Assembly (NCBI RefSeq): GCF_005116665.1
Contig: NZ_SWCJ01000001.1
Location: 310,001 to 374,000, forward strand
Reading direction: 5' to 3'
Source of the DNA: Ferrimonas aestuarii
GTDB taxonomy: Bacteria; Pseudomonadota; Gammaproteobacteria; Enterobacterales; Shewanellaceae
Length of the DNA stretch: 64,000 nt
Every line of letters starts with the position of its first letter. Within the stretch, counting starts at the first letter, position 1. Both the position numbers and the translations under genes were made by a program. This document shows, piece by piece, positions 44,352 to 53,449 of this stretch. The notes below the pieces were generated by a model. The model was not told where the DNA came from, did no database searches, and was given only the letters and a program-made list of their open reading frames with translations.

Positions 44352-46430
44352 ATGCGAACTCATTTACTGCCTCTACTGCTGTTGGGAGCCCCAGCTTTCG
44401 GGCAACCTTTCAGTAACTGCCCGACAGAAGCTTATCTGTATCAATCCAGCACCGTGGTGTACGGCGTGGATTTGGTGACGGGAGCCTACAACGTGCTAAG
44501 CAGCGACTTGGGGATTCCAAACAACGTTAATGGCGTTGGATTTAACGAAACTGACCGCTACATCTACGGCTTTAGTAAAGAGTTTAAAGACGTGGTTAAG
44601 ATGGGGCAGGACTACCAAGCGACTCGTTTGAATGTCACCGGATTGCCTGCTGGGATTCACTTCTATGTGGGTGATGTGGCCAACAACCATTACTGGATTT
44701 ACCACAAGAGGCATGGACTCTACTCCATCAATTTAGACAGCAGTGCGCCGAATTTTGCCCAGGCAGAAAAGAAGGTTGGCGCTGACACCAGCATGAACCT
44801 CACCGATTTTGCCTTTCATCCTGGCGATGGCGAGCTCTATGCGGTCGACAATACCAACGGCAACCTGTATCAGATCGACACTGGTGATGGCAGTCGTCAA
44901 ATTGTGGGTAACGCTGGGGTAACTGGTACCTTTGGTGCTGGCTATTTTGAGAAAAGTGGTTACTACTACATCAGCCGAAATCAAGATGGCCACATCTTCC
45001 GTTTGGATCTCCGAAATCCTGATCAGCTAAATCCCAATGCAGAATTTTTTGCCTACGGGCCTGCGTCAAATCAAAATGACGGAGCCCGTTGTGCCAGCGC
45101 CCCCATTCAGTCATCTACGGTGGATTGGGGCGATGCCCCGCAAAGCTACGGAACTCGACAAGAGGACAATGGCGCTCGTCACGGCATCAACGATTCAGGC
45201 CCTCGATTGGGAGCCCTAATTGATGCCGATTACGATGGATTTAGCTCCCCTTGGACCGATGACAGTGATGGTCTGGATGACGAAGATGGCATCGCTTTGG
45301 TGACCGATCTCAAGCAGGGTCAAACCGGTTTGATCCGAGTGGATGTGCAGCGAGCGCCTGGTTATCTGCAACTGTTTGTCGATTGGAATCAGGATGGAGA
45401 TTTCGATGATGGTGGTGAGCAGGTTTATCAGGATCAATGGCTTGAAATTGGGGCTACGGCACTGGCCGTGAATGTACCCAATTCCGCTAATGGCGGCTTA
45501 ACCTACATGCGAGTGAGATTAAGTTCTCAGGCCGGTTTGGGAAGTGGCGGTGGTGCTGCCGATGGCGAGGTGGAGGACTATCGAGTCGCCATTTCGTCGG
45601 TGGATACCACTTATCGTCATTATCCGTCGGAGTCCAGTTTTGCGACCGTGGCATTTGAAGATCGCTGGCCGATGCGTGCTGACTACGACATGAATGACGT
45701 GGTGATGAATCTGCGTTTTACTGAAACCATTCGCGAAGGCAAAATCGAAGGACTGGCTGTTACAGGGCAGTTAAAAGCCATTGGTGCTTCTTTGAAAAAT
45801 GGGTTCGGCATTCAATTGCCGGGCATTTTTCGCGGCCAAGTCAACTCTGAGAGCATCAGCTTCTCGGTCAATGGCGAGTCGCGAAGTTCTGATGGCATTC
45901 TAGAGTCTGGCCAAACCCAAGCAGTGTTGATTGTCAGTGAGGATCTCAAGTCAGAGCTCAGCATGAGCTGTCCTTTCTACCGAACCGTTCGTGGTTGTGC
46001 CGATGACGGAGTGTTTAATTTCGAGTTGGCATTAGACTTTGCTAGCCCTATCGATCCAGGCGCTATGCCATCGGCCCCATTTGATCCCTTTATCTTTGCC
46101 ACTCCTGGTTACGCACGGGCTGGGTTTGGGTCGGTACCGGGACGGGGGCTGGAAATTCATCTACCTGGATACCCACCTACGGACAAAGCCAATTTGAGCT
46201 ACTTCGGTCAACATGACGATACCTCGTCTGCGGCCAGTAATCGGTATTATCTCAACAGCAACGGCTTGCCATGGGCATTGGAGTTTTCGAGCAGCTGGCA
46301 TTACCCTGCGGAGTATCAGGATCTGCTCAAAACCTACCCAAAATTTGAAGATTTTATTCGCTTTGACGGTGGTCAATTTACCGATTGGTTCTACATCCAG
46401 AACGCCAATGGCGACAAACTGTATCAATAG
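44352..46430 (+). CDS. Secreted LruC-domain protein with GEVEDY motif
   Basis: 692 residues from ATG 44352, chosen because GGGAGAG lies upstream and because a signal peptide (RTHLLPLLLLGAPAFG) then starts the protein. Residues about 20-230 look like a beta-propeller-type DUF6923 region (YLYQSSTVVYGVDLVTGAYNVL; LYAVDNTNGNLYQIDTGDG). Next is an Asp-rich, probably Ca-binding segment (DADYDGF, DDSDGLDDEDG, DWNQDGDFDDG) ending in GEVEDYRV. The C-terminal part is an LruC domain (FEDRWPMRADYDMNDVVMNLRF). Such proteins are cell-surface or matrix proteins of marine gammaproteobacteria and Bacteroidota; precise function unknown. Confidence 0.8.
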   Translation: MRTHLLPLLLLGAPAFGQPFSNCPTEAYLYQSSTVVYGVDLVTGAYNVLSSDLGIPNNVNGVGFNETDRYIYGFSKEFKDVVKMGQDYQATRLNVTGLPAGIHFYVGDVANNHYWIYHKRHGLYSINLDSSAPNFAQAEKKVGADTSMNLTDFAFHPGDGELYAVDNTNGNLYQIDTGDGSRQIVGNAGVTGTFGAGYFEKSGYYYISRNQDGHIFRLDLRNPDQLNPNAEFFAYGPASNQNDGARCASAPIQSSTVDWGDAPQSYGTRQEDNGARHGINDSGPRLGALIDADYDGFSSPWTDDSDGLDDEDGIALVTDLKQGQTGLIRVDVQRAPGYLQLFVDWNQDGDFDDGGEQVYQDQWLEIGATALAVNVPNSANGGLTYMRVRLSSQAGLGSGGGAADGEVEDYRVAISSVDTTYRHYPSESSFATVAFEDRWPMRADYDMNDVVMNLRFTETIREGKIEGLAVTGQLKAIGASLKNGFGIQLPGIFRGQVNSESISFSVNGESRSSDGILESGQTQAVLIVSEDLKSELSMSCPFYRTVRGCADDGVFNFELALDFASPIDPGAMPSAPFDPFIFATPGYARAGFGSVPGRGLEIHLPGYPPTDKANLSYFGQHDDTSSAASNRYYLNSNGLPWALEFSSSWHYPAEYQDLLKTYPKFEDFIRFDGGQFTDWFYIQNANGDKLYQ

Positions 46431-46444
46431 AGAGGGCGGTTGCA

Positions 46445-47002
46445 ATGATTCAATTAACTAATAGTAAGTTGCAAAAACTGATGCTGGTTCTGTTGGTGGC
46501 CTTCGGCGTGAGCGCCTGTGGCGGTGGAGGTGGCGGCGGCGGAGATTCTTCGACCCCTGAAGCACCGGCTCCCATCGATGACAGCAGTGGTAACGATGAC
46601 ACCGATACAGACGACAATTCAGGAGGGGAGAGTGAGCCTGAGGCTGAACCTGAAACACCTGGGCTGATTGAGCCGGATATGATTACAGAAGAACTGATTG
46701 CATCTGATGTCATGGATTTCAAAGCCAGCGAACCGGTAATGGTGAGCATCAATATGGCTTCAGGTGAGACCGCTTACGCTTCTGTGTATATGGAGTTTAG
46801 TGAAACGCCAGAGGGTTACCTACCCAGTTATCAGCAGCGAATGGTTAGCGGCCCGCTGACCAACGGTCAACTTGAGTTGTTAGTTTCTGTAGGAAAAGAG
46901 CGAACACACCTTCTGATAGAGATCTGGTTTTATGACCCTCAAATTGCGCCACTTCAAAAAGTATTTGCGCTAAATTCCAACAGGTTGGAGTGGGAAATTT
47001 AG
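46445..47002 (+). CDS. Small lipoprotein with poly-Gly/acidic linker
   Basis: 185 residues from ATG 46445. A lipoprotein signal ends VSAC followed by eight glycines, then a Ser/Asp/Glu/Pro-rich linker of about 60 residues (DDTDTDDNSGGESEPEAEPE). A folded beta-rich C-terminal domain follows (PVMVSINMASGETAYASVYMEF to the end). The Gly/acidic linker is the kind that carries lipoproteins to the cell surface. It begins 15 bp after the LruC gene, so the two probably form an operon and may act together at the surface. Confidence 0.7.
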   Translation: MIQLTNSKLQKLMLVLLVAFGVSACGGGGGGGGDSSTPEAPAPIDDSSGNDDTDTDDNSGGESEPEAEPETPGLIEPDMITEELIASDVMDFKASEPVMVSINMASGETAYASVYMEFSETPEGYLPSYQQRMVSGPLTNGQLELLVSVGKERTHLLIEIWFYDPQIAPLQKVFALNSNRLEWEI

Positions 47003-47030
47003 AGAACAGACGAGTTAAGGAAATTGAAAC

Positions 47031-47054
47031 AACGGGGTCGATTATCGGCCCCGT
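47031..47054 (+). terminator. Probable terminator hairpin after the lipoprotein gene
   Basis: Stem CGGGGTCGA / TCGGCCCCG (one mismatch) with a TTA loop, followed by a short TTTC. It is weak by sequence but well placed, 30 bp past the stop. Confidence 0.5.
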
Positions 47055-47098
47055 TTCGCAGACAATGGAGGATAAGTTTCAGCATAAAAGGAAGTAAC

Positions 47099-47977
47099 AT
47101 GGCTAAGGTGGCGTTTATTGGACTTGGTGTAATGGGGTACCCCATGGCGGGCCACCTGCAGGTTGCAGGGCATCAAGTTACGGTATACAACCGCACCATC
47201 TCCAAGGCTCAGCAGTGGGTTCAGCATTATGGTGGTGAGCTGGCAGCCACTCCTAAAGAGGCTTCTCAAGGGGCTGAAGTGGTGTTTGTATGCGTGGGCA
47301 ACGATGACGACCTGCGTCAGGTAGTATTAAACGATGACGGCGTGCTTGCCGGTTTAACTCCGGGGTCGGTATTGGTTGATCACACCACCGCCTCGGCAGA
47401 TGTGGCCCGCGAATTGGCGGCGCTGGCGGCTGAGCTGGGCGTCGGTTTTGTCGATGCGCCGGTATCCGGTGGCCAAGCCGGTGCGGAGAACGGTGTGCTT
47501 ACCGTGATGGCTGGCGGAGAAGTAGCCAGTTTTGAGCGGGTGGCGCCCATTATGGAGTGCTATGCTCGCTGCGCTGAACGATTGGGTCCAGTGGGCTCAG
47601 GCCAACTGTGTAAGATGGTGAATCAGATCTGCATCGCCGGTGTGGTGCAGGGGCTGGCGGAAGGGATGCACTTTGCTCAGCACGCAGGCTTAGATGGTGA
47701 AAAGGTGCTGGAGGTCATTAGCAAAGGCGCTGCGCAATCTTGGCAGATGGAGAATCGCGGCAGTACCATGCTCAAAGACGAATATGATTTTGGGTTTGCG
47801 GTGGATTGGATGCGCAAAGATCTGGGGATCGCTTTGGATGAAGCGCGAAAGAACCAAGCTCAGTTGCCGGTAACGGCGTTGGTGGATCAGTATTATGCCG
47901 ATGTTCAGCGCCTTGGGGGCAATCGACTGGACACCTCATCGTTAAAGCTGAGGTTGCCTAAACCCTCAAAACCGTAA
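47099..47977 (+). CDS. NAD(P)-dependent beta-hydroxyacid dehydrogenase (GarR/MmsB/HIBADH family)
   Basis: 292 residues from ATG 47099 (upstream AAAAGGAAG). Rossmann motif VAFIGLGVMGYPMAGHL at residues about 4-20. Substrate motif DAPVSGGQAGAENGVLTVMAGG near 120, and the catalytic Lys in GSGQLCKMVNQ (about residue 172). KDLGIALDEA near the C-terminus is also conserved. The family includes 2-hydroxy-3-oxopropionate reductase and 3-hydroxyisobutyrate dehydrogenase; the substrate here cannot be decided, and no pathway genes are adjacent. Confidence 0.85.
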   Translation: MAKVAFIGLGVMGYPMAGHLQVAGHQVTVYNRTISKAQQWVQHYGGELAATPKEASQGAEVVFVCVGNDDDLRQVVLNDDGVLAGLTPGSVLVDHTTASADVARELAALAAELGVGFVDAPVSGGQAGAENGVLTVMAGGEVASFERVAPIMECYARCAERLGPVGSGQLCKMVNQICIAGVVQGLAEGMHFAQHAGLDGEKVLEVISKGAAQSWQMENRGSTMLKDEYDFGFAVDWMRKDLGIALDEARKNQAQLPVTALVDQYYADVQRLGGNRLDTSSLKLRLPKPSKP

Positions 47978-47987
47978 TCCCAAAACA

Positions 47988-48018
47988 AAAATGCCGGTCT
48001 GTGTGACCGGCATTTTTT
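47988..48018. terminator. Bidirectional terminator between the dehydrogenase and cdd genes
   Basis: Stem AAATGCCGGT / ACCGGCATTT with loop CTGTGTG, A-run on the left, T-run on the right; serves both convergent genes. Confidence 0.9.
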
Positions 48019-48030
48019 ATTGGTGTTCAA

Positions 48031-48918
48031 TTAGGAGTTGGCTTTGTAGGTTTCCAGTTCAACCTTGCTCACCGTGCCTAGCGCATCCGCGGAGCTGTGA
48101 ACCAAGCTGACCTGACCTTTATCGCTTTCCACCAAGATCGCACGTTTGATCTCACTGAAGCTGATGCCCATACGAGCCATGCCATTCAGCGCCATCTGCA
48201 TTGGCGGCAGGCTTGGGTTGTAGGCGGCGTTTTCCGCATAACGACCCACAAAGACTTGGCCTTTGTTGGTTTCAAGTACGATGGCGGCAGGTGTGTGGCT
48301 GTAAGGCGCGTGAGAGGCATTGGCCTCACGCAGGGCCCGCTGAACCAATGCGTCATCATTGTCTAACAGCATTTCATGGTCGTTACCGTCGAGCAAACCG
48401 TCTTCGATGTCGAGATCTTTGGGACCAAACGCATATGGAAGGTAATGAGTTAGAGGCTGTGGCTGCTGCTCTGGCAAGCGAATGGTCAGCCCTTCGTTGT
48501 TGTTCAGTTCGGTCATGAACTGGCGGCAATGACCACAAGGGGAGTAGTTAACGGTGATGCCCACCAGCTTGCGTTCTCCTGCAAGCCATGCGTGGCTGAT
48601 GGCCGATTGTTCCGCGTGGACGGAGTGGAACAGCGCTTCGCCAACCAACTCCATGTTCGCACCCATGTAAGCATCGCCAGATACTCCGTGGGCGATGGCA
48701 CCAACGTAGAAGTTGGAGATGGGGGCGTTAGACATGGTGGCAGCGATAGGGAGCAGAGCCAAGTAAAGCTCAGTGCCCTCTAGCCCAGACTGATCACTCA
48801 GGGTCTTGATCTGCTCGGCAGTAAGATGACCGGCAAACTGATCCCTTAGCATCGGCTCAATGGCGGTGGCCAGAGCCGGTGGCAGTTGAGTCAACGCCTT
48901 TTGAAAACGAGTACTCAT
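48031..48918 (-). CDS. cdd: Cytidine deaminase (long, dimeric form)
   Basis: 295 residues, the size of E. coli Cdd (294) rather than the ~130-residue tetrameric form. Zinc ligands and the catalytic Glu are in [12 protein letters not shown] and [10 protein letters not shown]. The substrate segment [23 protein letters not shown] is conserved. The second, catalytically dead domain follows ([19 protein letters not shown]). It salvages cytidine and deoxycytidine to uridine forms. Monocistronic. Confidence 0.95.
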   Translation of the reverse strand: MSTRFQKALTQLPPALATAIEPMLRDQFAGHLTAEQIKTLSDQSGLEGTELYLALLPIAATMSNAPISNFYVGAIAHGVSGDAYMGANMELVGEALFHSVHAEQSAISHAWLAGERKLVGITVNYSPCGHCRQFMTELNNNEGLTIRLPEQQPQPLTHYLPYAFGPKDLDIEDGLLDGNDHEMLLDNDDALVQRALREANASHAPYSHTPAAIVLETNKGQVFVGRYAENAAYNPSLPPMQMALNGMARMGISFSEIKRAILVESDKGQVSLVHSSADALGTVSKVELETYKANS

Positions 48919-49033
48919 CCTAAATCCTCAAATTATGGAACTGAATTACAGTTTAGGCAGTTTAACAAAATTTGATGTGACCGGGGTCACGCCCATCAGC
49001 AAATTTAGAGCATCTGGGCGCAACCGCCATCGG

Positions 49034-50446
49034 TTATAGGGATTGCAGGTAGTTATAGAGGGCTTTGAGAAGCGACATGCGCTGCTCATCTTGTTGATTT
49101 TGTTCGGCCAACTGTTCGAGATGCATCACATAATCGGGATTATTGATGCGTTCGTTACAGTGTTGCTGCCAACGAGCGAGCTCCACTTCCGACAAAGTGT
49201 TCGGAAAATTACGAGCTCGATAGCGGAAAAACAGCGTTGGTAAGCGCGGATCGTGAAATTGCGGTTCCAGTGCGGCTAGGTTTTGTGGGGCGGTACTGCG
49301 TACCAGCTCCATCTGGCTGCGATCTGCATCGCTGAAAAAGCCACCGTAGAGCTGCTGATCCACGTCGCGGTCGTCTGCTCCGTCCCGCTGCTCGGTATAG
49401 ATTGCCGTGAGCTTTTCACGAATCTGCTGTTGGTGTTGTCGAAGCAGCTTGAAGTTGTCTCGACAGCGCTGCTTGTCGATGCCCAAACGCTTTGCTTGCT
49501 CATCTTCTAAAGTGGCCGCTGGGGCGATAAAGGGACTTTTGTTAAAGTGCAGCAGCTTAATGGGAACTCGTGGTTCGCCAGGCTCCAGATTCTTACTGGG
49601 GGTGTATAGCCGCTGCTTAAGTCGCTCTGCATCCCACTCGATAAGTGGACTGATATCTTGATGCATATCGACCACCACAACGGCATTTTTGTTTTCTGGA
49701 TGCCAAGCCATTGGCGCCACGAGGGAGGCGCAGCCGTGCTCTGCGGAGAAGCGAGAGCTAACGTGCAGCAGTGGCTTGAGAGCCAGAACATCCACCAGCT
49801 TTGACACCGCTTGTTTGCGGCGCAGGCTGAAGTACCAATTGAACAGTTTTGGCTGCTTCTCTTTGATGAGTTTGGCCAAAGCGATGGTGGCTTCAACGTC
49901 AGAAACTGCATCGTGAGCTTTGCCATGATCCAAGCCATTGGCCGCGGTCAGGTGTTCGAGTTTAAAGCTTGGCTTGCCATCATCTCGAAGAGGCCACTCA
50001 ATGCCCTCCGGCCGCAGCGCATAACAGGCGCGAACCAGATCAATGATGTCCCAGCGGCTGTTGCCGTTCTGCCACTCTCGAGCATAGGGGTCAAAGAAGT
50101 TGCGATACAGGCTGTAACGGGTCACTTCATCATCAAAGCGGATGGAGTTATAGCCAACGGTACAGGTGCCAGCAATGGACATCTGGTCATTAACCTTGCG
50201 CATGAACTCGGCTTCCACATCGCCCAAACGATTGGCCCGCTGAGGCGTGATGCCAGTAACAAACATCGCTTCTGGAGCGGGCAGGTAGTCGCCAGGCAGT
50301 TGGCAGAAAAGCTCGATCGGCTCGCCGATGGGGTTTAAATCCATGTCGGTACGAATCGCAGCAAACTGGGCGGGGTGATCGCGGCTGGGGTCTGCCCCCC
50401 ATGTTTCATAATCGTGCCAGAGCAAGGTGGGTTGGTGTTGGCTCAT
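49034..50446 (-). CDS. sbcB: Exodeoxyribonuclease I
   Basis: About 470 residues from ATG 50446 (upstream ACAGG). The N-terminal DnaQ-like 3'-5' exonuclease shows D12 and E14 in HDYETWG, the middle Asp region GYNSIRFDDEV and the DEDDh His in HDAVSDVEATI. The SH3-like and helical extensions specific to ExoI follow, with LDHGKAHDAVSD and C-terminal FFRYRARNFPNTLSEVE-x-x-RW. It degrades single-stranded DNA and takes part in recombination and mismatch repair. A TTG at 50464 is a less likely start. Confidence 0.95.
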   Translation of the reverse strand: MSQHQPTLLWHDYETWGADPSRDHPAQFAAIRTDMDLNPIGEPIELFCQLPGDYLPAPEAMFVTGITPQRANRLGDVEAEFMRKVNDQMSIAGTCTVGYNSIRFDDEVTRYSLYRNFFDPYAREWQNGNSRWDIIDLVRACYALRPEGIEWPLRDDGKPSFKLEHLTAANGLDHGKAHDAVSDVEATIALAKLIKEKQPKLFNWYFSLRRKQAVSKLVDVLALKPLLHVSSRFSAEHGCASLVAPMAWHPENKNAVVVVDMHQDISPLIEWDAERLKQRLYTPSKNLEPGEPRVPIKLLHFNKSPFIAPAATLEDEQAKRLGIDKQRCRDNFKLLRQHQQQIREKLTAIYTEQRDGADDRDVDQQLYGGFFSDADRSQMELVRSTAPQNLAALEPQFHDPRLPTLFFRYRARNFPNTLSEVELARWQQHCNERINNPDYVMHLEQLAEQNQQDEQRMSLLKALYNYLQSL

Positions 50447-50657
50447 GCTAACCTGTAATTTCAATCATTTGGGCTGAGTATACACCAATCCTGAAGTCTG
50501 CTGATGGCGGGGCGCGTGAAAATACGTACCCAATGAACGGCCGTTTTGAGTTGGTGTCGCGTCAAGTGGGAAATGTTGTCCGAAAGTTGATCTGAGTTAA
50601 TTTGCCTACGTGGTTAAGTTGTTAGTATCAAAAATTAAAACTGTGTAGGTGACATGG

Positions 50658-51914
50658 ATGGAGCACTTTCGAGATATAACCAGCTTTCACTCTATTGGTC
50701 GTGTTATTGATGGGCGACCAAAGTCATTAAATGATGTTGTCGATTACCTTAACTTTTTAAGTCAGATTATTTTCTGTGATACGGTATCAGTATCCGTTCT
50801 TGGTCCGAAGGAGATCACCGACGGGACACTCGATGTAGTGAATAAGTTGATAGCAATGGGGGTTCCACCAGAATTTGTTTCAAAATATTCTTATCCAGAG
50901 CAATCAGAGCGAATTCTTCAGAGAAACAGAATCTCCAATAATTTAATGCATGAGTGGCATGTTTGCTTTCCGATGCTTGAGTCAGCTAAAAAAGAGGAAT
51001 TCCCAAAGGGATATTTTGAGATGCTGTCTGGTACAGTAGATATTTTTAAAGATGTATTTATTGAAGGGAAACCGGTATCGAATTATAAAAGTGAAATTAT
51101 CTCTTCACTCGATGACGATGAATATAGCTACATGATTGGACTTATGTTTTCCAACGAGAATTTAGTTAATATAATAAGGAAGAATTTTAAAGAGAGAAAC
51201 ATTCAAGATGAGCATCTGTATGATTTTATTTCTAAATCAAGGAATAAATATAACTTATTATTATCTGAAGATTTAAAATTGGCCTTTACACCGACAGCTG
51301 CAAGAATGTTAAAAAATACCGAGACTGCGCATACATTAATTGATTCTTATAAGGAAAAAATGAAGGTTGATCCAAAGCAGGAGATGGAGTCGCTAAAGGT
51401 AACCGGTAAACAGTATGAGATCTCAATTCCAAGTGCCATCCATATGTTGTTGTCTCAAAATTCGACATCGGCTAGAGCGCTTATGGATAAAGCATTGAAG
51501 ACTCGGGAAGCGTTGGGCTGGTATCGAAAGGAGGTGCTATCAGATTACAATACATTGAGGTTCTCGGGTAACCCTGAAGACGAAATCAAGTTGTCGAATC
51601 TCTTGAATGCCTCATATCGAGATATCACTTCTATATTGTCTGCCAATCAAGGGATCAGTAAGAGTTCGGTGTTTGGATATTTCTCTGTTGATCTATCTAG
51701 CTTTTCGTCAATGACTGGAAGTGGAAAAATGTTGGTAAGCTTTTTACAGTGGGTACGAAGTAAAGCTATATTTAGTCGAAATAAAGAAAGCTACTTGCTT
51801 ACTCAAGAGCTTATTTACTATATGTCGAAGTCTGAACATGAGTACCAAGTTGCGATTCAGAAGTTGTATGTGGATCTAGGCGGTGACTTTGGAGATCTTA
51901 TTTTAGGAAATTAG
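50658..51914 (+). CDS. Unknown protein, AT-rich gene of foreign character
   Basis: 418 residues from ATG 50658, with TAGGTG eight bases upstream; a GTG at 50649 is an alternative. No signal peptide, membrane helix or catalytic motif can be recognised. The sequence is charged, Lys/Ser/Asn/Ile-rich and predominantly helical, with short segments such as SLNDVVDYLNFLSQIIF and NLMHEWHVCFPML. Base composition is clearly lower in GC than the flanks; one sampled line (51181-51240) has 15 G or C in 60. It converges with, and overlaps by 12 bp, a small HAD-like gene of the same composition. Together they look like a laterally acquired insert. No function is assigned. Confidence 0.7.
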   Translation: MEHFRDITSFHSIGRVIDGRPKSLNDVVDYLNFLSQIIFCDTVSVSVLGPKEITDGTLDVVNKLIAMGVPPEFVSKYSYPEQSERILQRNRISNNLMHEWHVCFPMLESAKKEEFPKGYFEMLSGTVDIFKDVFIEGKPVSNYKSEIISSLDDDEYSYMIGLMFSNENLVNIIRKNFKERNIQDEHLYDFISKSRNKYNLLLSEDLKLAFTPTAARMLKNTETAHTLIDSYKEKMKVDPKQEMESLKVTGKQYEISIPSAIHMLLSQNSTSARALMDKALKTREALGWYRKEVLSDYNTLRFSGNPEDEIKLSNLLNASYRDITSILSANQGISKSSVFGYFSVDLSSFSSMTGSGKMLVSFLQWVRSKAIFSRNKESYLLTQELIYYMSKSEHEYQVAIQKLYVDLGGDFGDLILGN

Positions 51915-52463
51915 TCTGAATTTGATTCCGTGTTGGTTGGCGGTGTTCCTATCGTAATCACTGTCACCAACACTGAGAATTTCTTCTCTGTTAATCTTTC
52001 TATCTCTTATTATTTTTTCAATTATCTCAGATTTAGAGTCATACTTTAACGATGTTGTTATTACACGAATACCTTCAATATCGATATTGCATTTTTTGAG
52101 CTTTTCTAATGTCGAGGATAAAAAGTTTCCTGAAACTATGACGATTTCACATCTGGAGTCTTTAGCCTTGGTAAATAGCTTAAATCCGTCTTGATGAGTT
52201 TTCCAATCTGTTACCATACTGAAGTCTTCAAGTGCCGACTCTAATTCAGCGAATGCCGTGTTCTTGTTACTATCGTCAAAGACTGTATTAATGACGCTTG
52301 CAAAGGTGCGCTCTGAATAATGAACAAAGTTTCTCTGTGTTGGCTGTCCAAGTAATTTTTCTACTTGATCAAAAAAAAATGGGATCTCTTCTGAATTTGA
52401 GTGTACGAGAGTGCCATCAACATCGAATACAACAAGTTTTATAGAGCCCATTGCCAAATTCAT
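51903..52463 (-). CDS. Small HAD-family hydrolase, AT-rich
   Basis: 186 residues. HAD motifs are complete: motif I VVFDVDGTLV (nucleophile and acid Asp), motif II IVSGNF (Ser), a Lys-containing motif III region (SLKYDSKSEIIEKI) and motif IV SVGDSDYD. The cap is short and helical. Phosphatase activity is likely, substrate unknown. Start ATG 52463, with ATAGGCG upstream; ATG 52451 is possible. It ends tail-to-tail inside the end of the unknown 418-residue gene and shares its AT-rich composition. Confidence 0.8.
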   Translation of the reverse strand: MNLAMGSIKLVVFDVDGTLVHSNSEEIPFFFDQVEKLLGQPTQRNFVHYSERTFASVINTVFDDSNKNTAFAELESALEDFSMVTDWKTHQDGFKLFTKAKDSRCEIVIVSGNFLSSTLEKLKKCNIDIEGIRVITTSLKYDSKSEIIEKIIRDRKINREEILSVGDSDYDRNTANQHGIKFRLIS

Positions 52464-52529
52464 ATCGCCTATCCAATCTGTGCCTCTCGGCTCTATGATA
52501 ATGATTTTGCGTCGCTTTGCTAGGGTAAG

Positions 52530-52556
52530 CTCTCCAACCTTAGTTAGGCTGGAGAG
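52530..52556. terminator. Hairpin downstream of the M15 peptidase gene
   Basis: CTCTCCA / TGGAGAG outer stem with an inner CCT / AGG stem and one A-C mismatch. It lies 7 bp past the peptidase stop and upstream of the HAD gene. There is no T-run, so it may be a weak terminator or a structural boundary of the AT-rich insert. Confidence 0.4.
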
Positions 52557-52562
52557 GGGGCC

Positions 52563-53261
52563 CTATTTGGGATTGAATAACAGCGCTTGAGCAGGAGCTG
52601 GGGTGATGTGGTAGAAATTACGACGCAGCAGTTCTGGCAGGCGCTCTAGAATCCGTGACTTTAAGGCCAATTTGGTTAAGCGTAACTGCTTTGCCAGTTG
52701 ATTATCGTCAAAGGAGGCCATGGCTGGCAGGGCCACCGGAGCAAAGCTGAGGTGCCAAGGTTTGTACTGAGAGCCGCCCAATTGTTTGCTGTAAGGACGG
52801 AAAAAACCGAATCGAGTTTGGTTGTCTTCTAGCCAGCGTGATAGGCGACCGTTGGTGGCTCGACCCTGGTATTCGCCATGTTCCAACTTCAACCCCTCGC
52901 GGCTAATGGCATTGCCGTCGAAGAAGTCGATGTCGGTTCCCCAGTGGTGACGAGACGTGCCGGGTAGTGCAGACCAAGCGAATACGGCTCTGAGCAGCTC
53001 GTTATCGCTGATGGTTTCCAGATTGAGTGGATGCCCCTCTTCGTCGATAAGCGGACGCTTGCCCATGACTTTGCCGTTGTAGATGCTGAGCTGATCATCA
53101 AAACTGCGCCAACTGTTGGCGCACTGTAGGTCAAAGCCTGCGGTTCGAGCCGCAGCTTGAAGCTGCTTAAATGCCTCAGCGGTGCGAGGTTCAAGCTGAT
53201 GGCCATCGACGTCGATAAGGTGGCTTTGGTCAAGCCCCATAAGTTGCGGTTGGCTTAGCAA
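52563..53261 (-). CDS. M15-family (VanY/DacD-type) zinc carboxypeptidase
   Basis: 232 residues. The zinc-binding pattern of M15 peptidases is visible: SRHHWGTDIDFFD (His and Asp ligands) and KPWHLSF (third His). It presumably cleaves D-Ala-D-Ala or L-Ala-D-Glu type bonds in peptidoglycan fragments. No clear signal peptide is present, so action in the cytoplasm or export by another route is open. Start TTG 53261 is supported by GGAGAGG five bases upstream; ATG 53240 is the alternative but lacks a good ribosome-binding site. Confidence 0.85.
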   Translation of the reverse strand: MLSQPQLMGLDQSHLIDVDGHQLEPRTAEAFKQLQAAARTAGFDLQCANSWRSFDDQLSIYNGKVMGKRPLIDEEGHPLNLETISDNELLRAVFAWSALPGTSRHHWGTDIDFFDGNAISREGLKLEHGEYQGRATNGRLSRWLEDNQTRFGFFRPYSKQLGGSQYKPWHLSFAPVALPAMASFDDNQLAKQLRLTKLALKSRILERLPELLRRNFYHITPAPAQALLFNPK

Positions 53262-53449
53262 TCTCGCCTCTCCAATATTGTTTTCTGGTAGTCTGCCTGA
53301 GTTTAACGATTTGGCATAGCCTTGAAGGGAATTGTTTTTTATAAGCCTCTGATTTAATGGCGTTCAGTCTATTGGGGTTGAGTAGAAAAATTCTTCAAAG
53401 GGGGAATTCTTGTTACCATAGTGTCAATTTCCTTGTGTTGGTGGAGTCC

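Noticed and set aside
50658-52463. Toxin-antitoxin system
   Set aside because: The two AT-rich genes are convergent, not an operon, are larger than typical pairs and carry no toxin or antitoxin motif.
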